From the NCBI GenBank assembly GCA_019232645.1, contig JAFANO010000250.1, forward strand, positions 1 to 5,378: a stretch of DNA of 5,378 nt, written 5' to 3'. The position numbers and the translations under genes are program-made. A model generated the notes under the pieces. The model saw only the letters and a program-made list of their open reading frames with translations. It was not told the DNA's origin and made no database searches. This stretch comes from Planctomycetaceae bacterium. Its GTDB lineage: Bacteria; Planctomycetota; Planctomycetia; Isosphaerales; Isosphaeraceae. Below are positions 1 through 5,378 of the stretch, piece by piece. Position 1 is the stretch's first letter. Each line of letters starts with the position of its first letter.

Positions 1-733
1 GCGGCAGCCCGGTGGCCCGCTTGAACTGCCGCGCGAAGTGGTAGGGGCTGAGGCGGGCGACCGCCGCCATCTGCTCCAGGCTCGGGCCGGCGTCGAGGTG
101 GTCCTCGACATACGCGACGACGGCGCGGAGCCGCGCCCGCGGCAGCGTGCCGTCCCGCCCGCGCTCGGGCCGGCGGGGCGCCAGGACGTGCCGGATCAGG
201 TGGACGGCCAGGACGTGGGCCAGCGACTCGGCGGCGAGCCGCCCGCCGGCGCCGCCGGCCGTCAGCTCGGCATCCACCGCCCCCATCGCGGCCCGGAGGT
301 GCGGGAGGTCCCGGCCGTCGAGCGGCGGGACCGTCAGCCGCGCCGGGTCGAGGCCGAACGCCTCGGCGGCGACCCGCGCGACCAACCCCGGCTCCAGGTA
401 GATGTGGAGCGAGTCCTTGCACCCGCTCCAGCGCCACCGGGCCGGGGTGCCGGCCGGCACCAGCAGGATCGTTCCGGCGGGGGGCGGGACGTGCCGCTTC
501 ACCCCCTCGTACAGCAGGTCCAGCTCCTTCGGCGGCCGGGTGACAAGGACGAGCCAGTGGTGGGTCATGGCGAGCGGGTTGAGTTCCGAGTCGGGCGCCG
601 CACGGTAGCGAGCCGCCTCCAGGCCCACCCACCGGAGCCGGTCGCTCGCCGCGTCCGCCTCGAACGGGACGAACTTGCGCAGTACTGCAAAGGGCCCGAG
701 CGGGCCGCCGAGTCCCGGCTCTTCCTGTCGCAT
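1..733 (-). CDS. AraC-family transcriptional regulator, C-terminus cut by window edge
   Basis: A DNA-binding regulator of the AraC/XylS family. Reading leftward from an ATG at 733-731, 244 codons are open up to the window edge. Residues about 55-115 resemble the cupin-like sensing half of such regulators, with a strand-rich stretch including GTILLVPAGTPARWRW. Residues about 140-185 form a helical linker (PLDGRDLPHLRAAM, then LAAESLAHVLAVHLIRHVL). Residues 218-242 are the first helix-turn-helix, with the typical order SLEQMAAVARLSPYHFARQF followed by KRATG. The second helix-turn-helix, normally some 50 residues further on, lies outside the window. The start is supported by GGGGAGG six bases upstream. 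The gene sits 24 bases downstream of a broken oxidoreductase gene on the same strand, so they probably formed one transcription unit and the regulator may have controlled it. The ligand and target genes cannot be read from the sequence. The family call is firm; the specific role is unknown. Confidence 0.93.
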   Translation of the reverse strand, partial: MRQEEPGLGGPLGPFAVLRKFVPFEADAASDRLRWVGLEAARYRAAPDSELNPLAMTHHWLVLVTRPPKELDLLYEGVKRHVPPPAGTILLVPAGTPARWRWSGCKDSLHIYLEPGLVARVAAEAFGLDPARLTVPPLDGRDLPHLRAAMGAVDAELTAGGAGGRLAAESLAHVLAVHLIRHVLAPRRPERGRDGTLPRARLRAVVAYVEDHLDAGPSLEQMAAVARLSPYHFARQFKRATGLP

Positions 734-739
734 CACCTG

Positions 740-746
740 CCTCCCC
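740..746 (-). promoter_or_regulatory. Ribosome binding site of the AraC-family gene
   Basis: On the minus strand GGGGAGG is followed by six bases (CAGGTG) and then ATG. This near-ideal Shine-Dalgarno sequence fixes the regulator's start at 733. It lies between the SDR stop codon (760-758) and that start, as expected for a second gene in an operon. Confidence 0.75.
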
Positions 747-757
747 AATAGCTGGGC

Positions 758-1124
758 TCAGGCCAAATTCAACTTCAGGACGGCATCGTCCACGTCGGAC
801 ACCGCCAGGCCGTCGAAGTCCGGGGACCGGGCGGGATACGCCCAGCGTTCCAACTCGTCGGTACCGGACTTGTAGGCCCGGCGGAGCACGGCCAACGCGT
901 CGTTGCCCAGCGGCAGGCGCAGCGGTGTATCCCGGGCGCCCGCGATCCCGAGGATCACTGCCGCCGCCTTGCGAGGATCGCCCGGCTCCTGGCCGGCGTA
1001 TCGCTGCAGGAAATCTCTCATCGCTCCGACGGATGGGCGAGACGCTTCCAGGGGCGTCGCAAAGCCCATCGAGGCCCCGGCCCAGGCCGCGTGAGCTGCC
1101 GGTGATAAACCAGACCGTCGACAA
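758..1124 (-). pseudogene. Short-chain dehydrogenase/reductase (SDR) remnant with internal deletion and frameshift
   Basis: An intact SDR is an NAD(P)-dependent Rossmann-fold oxidoreductase, usually 250-300 residues. Here only the two ends remain. From a TTG at 1124-1122, preceded by AGGGGAG, the minus strand reads MSTVWFITGSSRGLGRGLD. This is the first beta strand plus the complete TGxxxGxG cofactor-binding motif (T8, G9, G13, G15). From about 1072 down to the TGA at 760-758, a different frame reads about 104 residues typical of an SDR C-terminus: SMGFATPLE, PSVGAMRDF, GQEPGDPRKAAAVIL, LRLPLGNDAL and a final SPDFDG. The NNAG region, the catalytic Ser and the YxxxK motif are all absent, so about 165-175 codons are missing (inferred from usual family length). 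The join lies near 1060-1085. No active enzyme can result. A sequencing or assembly artefact cannot be excluded, but a missing block of roughly 500 bases is not a typical base-calling error. Confidence 0.82.
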
Positions 1125-1130
1125 TTGCCG

Positions 1131-1137
1131 CTCCCCT
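1131..1137 (-). promoter_or_regulatory. Ribosome binding site supporting a TTG start for the SDR remnant
   Basis: The minus strand reads AGGGGAG, six bases (CGGCAA), then TTG at 1124-1122. No ATG or GTG lies closer in that frame. The TTG places the first beta strand and glycine motif at residues 4-15, the usual distance from the N-terminus for an SDR. This decides the start, although TTG is the rarer codon. Confidence 0.55.
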
Positions 1138-1225
1138 GGGACTGGCTCGGCCACCGAACGGCTCGCCGTCGTGCGCGGGGCCGGTTCCCGCTCGTATTCG
1201 GTAACGGGCAGGCGACCCGATAAGA

Positions 1226-1254
1226 ACGATAGGGGCGCCTGTTTCCGATGGCAA
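1226..1254 (-). promoter_or_regulatory. Possible sigma-70-type promoter for the leftward SDR-AraC unit
   Basis: On the minus strand TTGCCA (1254-1249) is separated by exactly 17 bases from TATCGT (1231-1226). These match 5/6 and 4/6 positions of the TTGACA and TATAAT consensus. Transcription would begin near 1218, giving a leader of about 95 bases before the TTG start. Orientation and position are sensible for the two minus-strand genes. Such matches also occur by chance, and planctomycete promoters are poorly characterised, so this is only a candidate. Confidence 0.25.
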
Positions 1255-1615
1255 TAGGGCGCCTCGAAGCGCTATACCTACGCGACAGTCCCCGCCCTGA
1301 ACGTTTTCTGAACGAGGAATCGCTATCGCGGTGGTTCGCCCCCATTTGTCCCGCACCGCGCGGGGCCAGGCGGCCGAACAGGGCATTCAGGGAGATGTTC
1401 CAGTAAGATGGGAACAGGGCGCAGAACGAAGTCGATTCGAGAGTTGGGCGATTACCGATGGAGAAGCGGGAAAAGGCGACCGCTTGGCGGAATCCGCGAG
1501 GAAACCACGCATTCGAGCGGGGCACCCTCGCTCCCGTGCCTTCCGCGTGGCCACCACAACGGAGAGCGTCGTTGGGGAGAAGGACCATCGCCTCGGAAAG
1601 CGAGTCGCGGTCTCT

Positions 1616-2503
1616 ATGAACGATCGATCTTGGGTAGTCAGATTGAACCCTCTCGCCGCGGGGAGACCGGTCGCATCGCGTCATCTCGCTCGCTGGCTCG
1701 GCTGCTGCATGGCCCTGGCGCTCCTGTTCGGCCTCCAGTCGGAACCCGCCGCGGGACAGGCCGAGGTCCGCAACTTCACCCAGCCGATCCCGATGCTCAA
1801 CACCGGAGGCCATTCCGCCCCGGTGCGCGGGCTGATCTTCGCGCCCCCCGACGGCTTGCACCTCCTCTCGGCCGGGCTCGACAAGATCGTCAATATCTGG
1901 AACCTCCACGAGGCGCCCCCGGCCATCGCCCGGACGATCCGCCCCCGGATCTGGCGCGGGTACGCAGGCGCGATCTACGCGATGGCCCTGTCGCCCGTCG
2001 CCGAGCCCGACGGCCAGCGCCTCCTGGCCGTGGCCGGTTTCGGCGTTCAGGCCGGCCGCGGTGAGATCGGCCTCTTCCGGTTCCCGGGCGCGAACAGCCG
2101 GCCGACCGGCGACGTCCTCCCCCCGCTCCCCGGCGGCACGCCCGGCCCCGACCCCGATGGCCACCTGGGGGTCGTGGTGAGCCTGGCGTTCCACCCACGG
2201 GGGGGCTTCCTCGCCTCGGCGGGCCACGACACGACCATCCGCGTCTGGGACCTGCACACCCGGCGCACCATCGCCGTCCTCAAGGGGCAGCATACTCGGC
2301 CCGTGAACGCCGTGGCTTATCTCCCCGACGGCAACCACATCGTCTCGGGAGGGGCGGATGGCCAGGTCCTCCTCTGGGATGTCGACGCGCGCGGTCGTGG
2401 CCCGGTCCGTGCCGAATCCCTTGACGGACCCCAACCGCGTCGCGGTCAACACCCTGGCTGTCAGCCCCGACGGCCGCCATATCGTCATCGGCCGCGAGAA
2501 TAG
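1616..2503 (+). CDS. Exported WD40-repeat protein, N-terminal piece of a frameshifted WD40/caspase-like gene
   Basis: This frame encodes 295 residues from the ATG at 1616. Residues 1-27 form a long basic N-region, 28-40 a hydrophobic core (LGCCMALALLFGL), and a likely signal-peptidase site follows GQA at 47-49, so the protein is probably exported. WD40 beta-propeller blades follow. Residues 66-96 run from HSAPVRGLIFAPPDG to KIVNIWNL. Residues 115-155 are a degenerate blade. Residues 183-213 end in DTTIRVWDL, and 226-255 run from HTRPVNAVAYLPDG to GQVLLWDV. After about residue 260 the translation becomes Arg/Pro-rich, lacks WD40 character and stops at 2503. The next blades continue in the frame one base further on, within the 2358-5153 reading frame. 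The genuine product is therefore most likely residues 1-260 fused to that frame. No strong Shine-Dalgarno sequence precedes 1616; GGGGAG at 1574 is too distant. The start is chosen because it gives a signal peptide, but the long N-region leaves it somewhat uncertain. Confidence 0.8.
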   Translation: MNDRSWVVRLNPLAAGRPVASRHLARWLGCCMALALLFGLQSEPAAGQAEVRNFTQPIPMLNTGGHSAPVRGLIFAPPDGLHLLSAGLDKIVNIWNLHEAPPAIARTIRPRIWRGYAGAIYAMALSPVAEPDGQRLLAVAGFGVQAGRGEIGLFRFPGANSRPTGDVLPPLPGGTPGPDPDGHLGVVVSLAFHPRGGFLASAGHDTTIRVWDLHTRRTIAVLKGQHTRPVNAVAYLPDGNHIVSGGADGQVLLWDVDARGRGPVRAESLDGPQPRRGQHPGCQPRRPPYRHRPRE

Positions 2504-5153
2504 CGACCTGATCCGCTACGACGCCCCAACCTTGCGGAACGAACGGCGCCTGCCCAAGGTGGGCACCGGCCAGGGGGCCGTCGAGGCCTTGGCGATCAGC
2601 CCCGACGGCCGGTGGCTCGTCACGAGCCTCGTCAGCTACGCCCTGAGGCAGGCGGCCGAGCGGCCCCGCGTCGAGTGCGACGTCGAGCTGCGCACGATGC
2701 CCGACGGGGCGATCCGGACCCATCTCGACCGGGCATCGAACCTGGTCTCTGCCTGTGCGTTTAGCCCCGACAGCCGCCGCCTGGCCTACGCCGGAGGCGA
2801 TTCGCAAGCGATCACGATCCGCGACCTGGTGAACCCGGGCGCGCCGGCCGTCGAGCTGGCGGGGCAGGGGAGCAGCCTCTGGGATGTCGGATTCAGCGGC
2901 GACGGCGCGGCCATCGGCTACGCCCGGAGGCGGCCCGACCTCGCCGACCCTCCCGTCGAGTACGAGGATTTCGATCTCCAGGAGGAGCGGCTCAAGCCCT
3001 TCGCCCTCGCAGAGCTGCGCCGCGCCCTGGCCACCTGGAACGGCTGGACCTTCCGGCCGGCCGATCCGTACACGATCGACGTGCTCGACGCTCAGAACAG
3101 GGGCCACCGCCTGACCCTCGACCGCCTGCTCGACCGCCGCTGGTGGGCCTACAGCTTCATCCCGCCGGCGCCGGAGGCCGGGCACCCGCGCCCGCTGGCG
3201 GCCATCGCCTGCGAGGCGGGGGTGGCCCTGTATCGGCTCGACGATGGCGTCCGGACGCGGCTCCTGGCCGGGCACAACGGCCCGGTCTACGCGCTGGCCC
3301 CGTCGCCCGACGGCAAGTGGCTCGTGACCGGCTCGCCCGACCAGACCGTCCGGCTCTGGCGCCTGGGCGGGATGGACGTCCTGGCGCCTCTCGGTGCCCG
3401 CTTCGCACCGGGCGAGGTGGGGAAGGCGGTCGTGGTTGACGTCGCGCACAGCGGCTTCGCCGAGGCCATGGGCCTGGAGAGAGGCGACCGGATCGAGACG
3501 CTTTTCGTCAATGGAAAGGCGGCGACCGACCTCCAGGCGCTCGACAGCCTGCCGCCCAACACCAGGATCGAGCTCCTCGTGATGCGCGACGGCAAGCAGG
3601 TGGCGCTCGGGACGACCAAGCGCGATGCCCCGGCCCTGACCTTCTTCCCGGCGCTCGACCGAGAGTGGATCCTCTGGACGCCCCACGGCTTTTACGAGAC
3701 CTCGGCGCTGGGCGACCGGCGCTACCTCGGCTGGCACCGGAACCCGCTCCGGGAGGGGGAGCCGACCGACTACTTCGCATTCGACCGCTTCGAGCAGGAG
3801 CTGCGCCGGCCCGACGCCCTGCTCCGGTTCTGGCGGACGGCCGATCGGTCGGTGCTGGCCGCCGTGCCGGCCGGCCCGGTCCAGCTCCCCCCTCCCGGCC
3901 CGGCCCAGCCCCAGGCCCCGCGTCCCATCTCGCTCGCGGCGAACGCGCCGGTGCCGGTCGTCGCGGCGAACCCGCTGCCGATCGTCGAGGTCGTGGCCCC
4001 GGCCCGCCCGGCGTTCGATCCGCTGGTCGTGCCGGGGGGGCCGCTGGCGATCCGCATCCGGGCCGCTACCCAGGAGGTCGCCGCCGGTCGGGGGCTGATC
4101 CGAGTGGTGCGCATCCTGGTCGACGGCGGCAAGGTCGAGGAGAGCGCGCTCGACCCGCCCCAGGCGGTCGTCGACCGCCAGGTGGCGCTCAACCTCAACC
4201 CGGGGAATCACAAGGTCAGCGTGTCCGCCAGGAACGATCGCGATCAGGAGCGGACGACGAGCTTCGACGTGATCGCGCAGGAGCCGCCGCCCCGCCCCGG
4301 GCCGACCCTTGAGCCCGTGCTCGCGCCCCCACGCCTTGTTGTGCTGGCGATCGGGACGGGCCAGTTCGAGGGTCACGACCCGGTCGCCCCGCGGATCCCA
4401 TATGCCCTCGAGGACGCCCGCGACGTCGCCGCTTTCCTCGCCGCCCCGCTCGGCAGGACGCGGTTCCAGCACGTCGAGGTCCAGACGCTGCTCGGGCCCG
4501 ACGCCACCACCGCGCGGATCGATCAGGCGTTCCGGAAGCTGGACGAGCGCCGGCACAAGGGCGATCTCGGGCAGGGCGATTCGATCTTCGTGTTGATCGA
4601 GTCGCACTTGCTGGGATACGATCGCACGAGCCCCGGGATCATCCTCACGACCGACTCGGGACACGGGACGCCCCCGGCGCGCCCGGTCCCGGCCGACCAG
4701 GTCGCGGAGGTCCTCGGCCAACTGGCCGAGTATGGCTGCAAGGTGTTGTTCCTGGTCGATGGCGTGCACGAGAAGCGGCCCGAGGCTCCCCAGAGTTCTC
4801 GGGCGATGATCGAGTGGGCTCGGTCCCTCTACCGCAAGAACGTGATCACATTCGTGGCCTCGGTCCACGGCCCGAGCCAACGGGTCGTCACGAAGGGACA
4901 CGGGGCCTTCGCGCAGGGGATTCTCGACTCGGTGAACGTGCGAGGACTGACACGGCTCAGTGCCCCGAACACCTCCGCCATCTCCCCCACGCTCTTCGAC
5001 TTCCAGGACGCCGTCGCGGGCCTCGTCCTCGGGCTGACCAACCGTCAGCAGCACGCCCGCTGCTACATCCCTGAGACGATCCCGAGCCAGAGCGCGATCT
5101 TCGACCCGCCCTCCCGGCGCCCGTCGAAGCTCATCCGCGCCGCGAACGACTGA
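2358..5153 (+). CDS. WD40, PDZ-like and caspase-like (C14) protein, C-terminal piece; catalytic Cys replaced by Val
   Basis: This 931-residue frame (numbered from the ATG at 2358) continues the gene begun at 1616; the first 15-20 residues are probably out-of-frame sequence. WD40 blades lie at about 28-55, 74-113, 129-157 and 172-190. A blade with a large insertion follows (200-300, with ATWNGWTF and RWWAYSFIPP), and a clear last blade is at 304-336 (GHNGPVYALAPSPDG to QTVRLWRL). Residues 352-422 look like a PDZ domain (VVVDVAHSGFAEAMGLERGD). Residues 434-497 form the module EWILWTPHGFYETS plus YLGWHRNP, which I associate with bacterial WD40-caspase proteins. A Pro/Ala-rich linker spans 502-560 and a beta-sandwich-like segment 562-640. 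Residues 658-895 resemble a caspase p20 fold: RLVVLAIGTGQF, YALEDARDVAAFL, FVLIESH with His750, FLVDGVHEK and KGHGAFAQGIL. The usual D-x-C-H nucleophile motif is D-G-V-H, so Val803 replaces Cys and proteolysis is unlikely. The protein probably acts outside the cytoplasm as a scaffold or sensor. The partner and substrate are unknown. Confidence 0.85.
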   Translation: MARSSSGMSTRAVVARSVPNPLTDPNRVAVNTLAVSPDGRHIVIGRENSDLIRYDAPTLRNERRLPKVGTGQGAVEALAISPDGRWLVTSLVSYALRQAAERPRVECDVELRTMPDGAIRTHLDRASNLVSACAFSPDSRRLAYAGGDSQAITIRDLVNPGAPAVELAGQGSSLWDVGFSGDGAAIGYARRRPDLADPPVEYEDFDLQEERLKPFALAELRRALATWNGWTFRPADPYTIDVLDAQNRGHRLTLDRLLDRRWWAYSFIPPAPEAGHPRPLAAIACEAGVALYRLDDGVRTRLLAGHNGPVYALAPSPDGKWLVTGSPDQTVRLWRLGGMDVLAPLGARFAPGEVGKAVVVDVAHSGFAEAMGLERGDRIETLFVNGKAATDLQALDSLPPNTRIELLVMRDGKQVALGTTKRDAPALTFFPALDREWILWTPHGFYETSALGDRRYLGWHRNPLREGEPTDYFAFDRFEQELRRPDALLRFWRTADRSVLAAVPAGPVQLPPPGPAQPQAPRPISLAANAPVPVVAANPLPIVEVVAPARPAFDPLVVPGGPLAIRIRAATQEVAAGRGLIRVVRILVDGGKVEESALDPPQAVVDRQVALNLNPGNHKVSVSARNDRDQERTTSFDVIAQEPPPRPGPTLEPVLAPPRLVVLAIGTGQFEGHDPVAPRIPYALEDARDVAAFLAAPLGRTRFQHVEVQTLLGPDATTARIDQAFRKLDERRHKGDLGQGDSIFVLIESHLLGYDRTSPGIILTTDSGHGTPPARPVPADQVAEVLGQLAEYGCKVLFLVDGVHEKRPEAPQSSRAMIEWARSLYRKNVITFVASVHGPSQRVVTKGHGAFAQGILDSVNVRGLTRLSAPNTSAISPTLFDFQDAVAGLVLGLTNRQQHARCYIPETIPSQSAIFDPPSRRPSKLIRAAND
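2390..2435 (+). other. Frameshift site within the WD40/caspase-like gene
   Basis: WD40 sequence ending LLWDVDARG reads in the frame starting at 1616 up to about 2395. Convincing sequence resumes one frame on at about 2409-2435 (VPNPLTDPNRVAVNTLAVSP). The second frame is closed upstream by a TGA at 2304 and the first is closed at 2501-2503, so the shift must lie between those stops. Moving from one frame to the other requires skipping one base, meaning one extra base or two missing bases. The site is GC-rich (gcgcgcggtcgtggcccgg) and has no recognisable programmed-shift signal. Confidence 0.75.
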
Positions 5154-5160
5154 TGCGCAT

Positions 5161-5203
5161 TCCGGATATTTTGTGCATTTTGTCCGGATCTCACATTTGA
5201 GAT
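5161..5203 (+). terminator. Two short hairpins after the WD40/caspase-like stop codon
   Basis: Seven bases after the TGA at 5151-5153, TCCGGATA (5161-5168) can pair with TGTCCGGA (5181-5188), giving an eight-pair stem with one G-U pair and a 12-base loop. Immediately next, ATCTCA (5188-5193) pairs perfectly with TGAGAT (5198-5203) around a CATT loop. The stems share base 5188, so they are alternatives or must stack tightly. No long T run follows, only TTT then C. The position suits a transcription end or mRNA 3' structure, but the stems are weak. Confidence 0.28.
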
Positions 5204-5237
5204 TTCCTGACCGTCACGGATTTTGGGGAGTCAGATC

Positions 5238-5330
5238 ATGCCGACCCTACAAAACAAGGCCCCAGGGGGTGTTTTCGGTGGTGTCCCATGGCCCAGGAAA
5301 CGGTGGGAGGCCATACTGAACAGTTGTTAG
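5238..5330 (+). CDS. Possible 30-residue small protein, unrecognised
   Basis: ATG at 5238 is preceded by GGGGAG (5225-5230) with a seven-base spacer, a well-placed Shine-Dalgarno sequence. The frame runs to TAG at 5328. The peptide begins MPTLQNKAPGGVFGG and ends RKRWEAILNSC. It has no signal peptide, membrane segment or familiar motif. A frame this short is common by chance, and an overlapping frame from 5288 is still open at the window edge and could equally be the start of the next gene. The ribosome binding site is the only positive evidence. Confidence 0.2.
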   Translation: MPTLQNKAPGGVFGGVPWPRKRWEAILNSC

Positions 5331-5378
5331 CTGACGAAAAATCGGCGCATTCAAGTTGTCTATCCACAATGGGTTCTA

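Larger units (their letters stand above)
1125..1615. other. Spacer between divergent units, no convincing gene
   Basis: About 490 bases separate the start of the leftward SDR remnant from the start of the rightward WD40 gene. Frames are open across parts of it on both strands. Their translations are rich in Arg, Gly, Pro and Ser and show no domain or motif. Codon use here does not show the strong third-position G/C bias of the flanking genes. Apart from the SDR ribosome binding site and the possible leftward promoter, nothing functional can be assigned. The rightward promoter of the WD40 gene should lie here but is not recognisable. Confidence 0.55.
5154..5378. other. AT-richer tail, no confident gene
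   Basis: Base composition shifts to more A and T directly after the stop of the large gene. Besides the two hairpins, the stretch has imperfect direct repeats (TGCGCATTCCGGA at 5154-5166 and TGTGCATTTTGTCCGGA at 5172-5188; ATTTTGT at 5168 and 5177). Two short plus-strand frames are present. One is a closed 30-codon frame at 5238-5330. The other starts at ATG 5288 and is still open at the window edge (MAQETVGGHTEQLLADEKSA and onward). Neither encodes anything I recognise. Confidence 0.5.

Noticed and set aside
38..751. A 237-codon plus-strand open frame
   Set aside because: It is the antisense shadow of the AraC-family gene. The minus strand shows a clear helix-turn-helix and ribosome binding site, while the plus-strand translation has no domain.
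1411..1434. GGAAC followed about 15 bases later by GTCG, resembling an ECF sigma-factor promoter
   Set aside because: The downstream element lacks the usual CGTC context, no matching sigma factor is seen in the window, and the start codon is almost 180 bases away. Chance is the simpler explanation.
1700..1710. Possible lipoprotein cysteine (LGC) near residue 30 of the WD40 protein
   Set aside because: The cysteine precedes the hydrophobic core rather than following it, and position -3 is Trp, so it does not fit a lipobox. A signal-peptidase I type site after residue 49 fits better.
1408..2064. A 218-codon plus-strand frame overlapping the start of the WD40 gene
   Set aside because: The translation is Arg/Pro/Gly-rich low-complexity sequence. 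The competing frame carries a signal peptide and clear WD40 blades.
2380..2420. Programmed ribosomal frameshifting in the WD40 gene
   Set aside because: There is no stop codon next to a slippery CUU or CCC codon as in prfB-type +1 shifts, no A/T slippery run, and no clear downstream stem-loop or upstream Shine-Dalgarno stimulator. A mutation or sequence error is more likely.
1125..2488. Minus-strand open frame extending the SDR C-terminus far upstream to 2488
   Set aside because: Only the part below about 1072 resembles a protein family. The rest is the antisense of the spacer and of the WD40 gene, open by chance for the same codon-bias reason.
2280..5054. A 924-codon open frame on the minus strand
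   Set aside because: It lies exactly antisense and in register with the WD40/caspase-like gene. Antisense stops would need sense TTA, CTA or TCA codons, which such GC-biased genes avoid. The translation is Arg/Gly/Asp/Pro-rich without domains.
1..5378. CRISPR array, tRNA, rRNA or insertion sequence
   Set aside because: No regularly spaced repeats, cloverleaf or rRNA-like sequence, transposase motif or paired terminal inverted repeats were seen on either strand.

Overview
The window is high-GC bacterial DNA whose coding strands strongly prefer G/C in third codon positions. The largest gene combines an export signal, WD40 repeats, a PDZ-like domain and a caspase-like (peptidase C14) domain. 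That combination, with the codon use, suggests a planctomycete, perhaps an Isosphaeraceae or Gemmata relative. This is inferred from style and architecture, not from a database match.

Left part (1-1124, minus strand). Two genes read leftward. Nearest the left edge is an AraC-family transcriptional regulator (733 down to 1). It is cut by the window after the first helix-turn-helix and has a good ribosome binding site. Just upstream (1124 down to 758, 24 bases between the genes) lies the wreck of a short-chain dehydrogenase/reductase (SDR) gene. Its first 19 or so codons carry a perfect TGxxxGxG nucleotide-binding motif, and its last 100 or so codons are a recognisable SDR C-terminus. The middle of the enzyme is missing and the two ends lie in different frames, so this looks like an internal-deletion pseudogene. 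Regulator and oxidoreductase were probably co-transcribed.

Middle (1125-1615). A spacer of about 490 bases with no convincing gene separates the leftward pair from the rightward gene. It holds the SDR ribosome binding site and a possible minus-strand promoter.

Right part (1616-5153, plus strand). One large gene is split by a frameshift near 2390-2435. The upstream piece has a signal peptide and the first WD40 blades. The downstream piece has more WD40 blades, a PDZ-like domain, a conserved WTPxGFY-type module, a proline-rich linker, a beta-sandwich-like domain and a caspase-like domain. The caspase-like domain keeps the histidine (H750) but has valine (V803) where the nucleophilic cysteine of the D-x-C-H motif should be. 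It is therefore probably a pseudoprotease. The intact protein would be about 1,170 residues, exported, and would act as a scaffold or sensor rather than a protease.

Tail (5154-5378). More AT-rich DNA with two small hairpins directly after the stop codon and two weak short reading frames. No gene there can be claimed with confidence.
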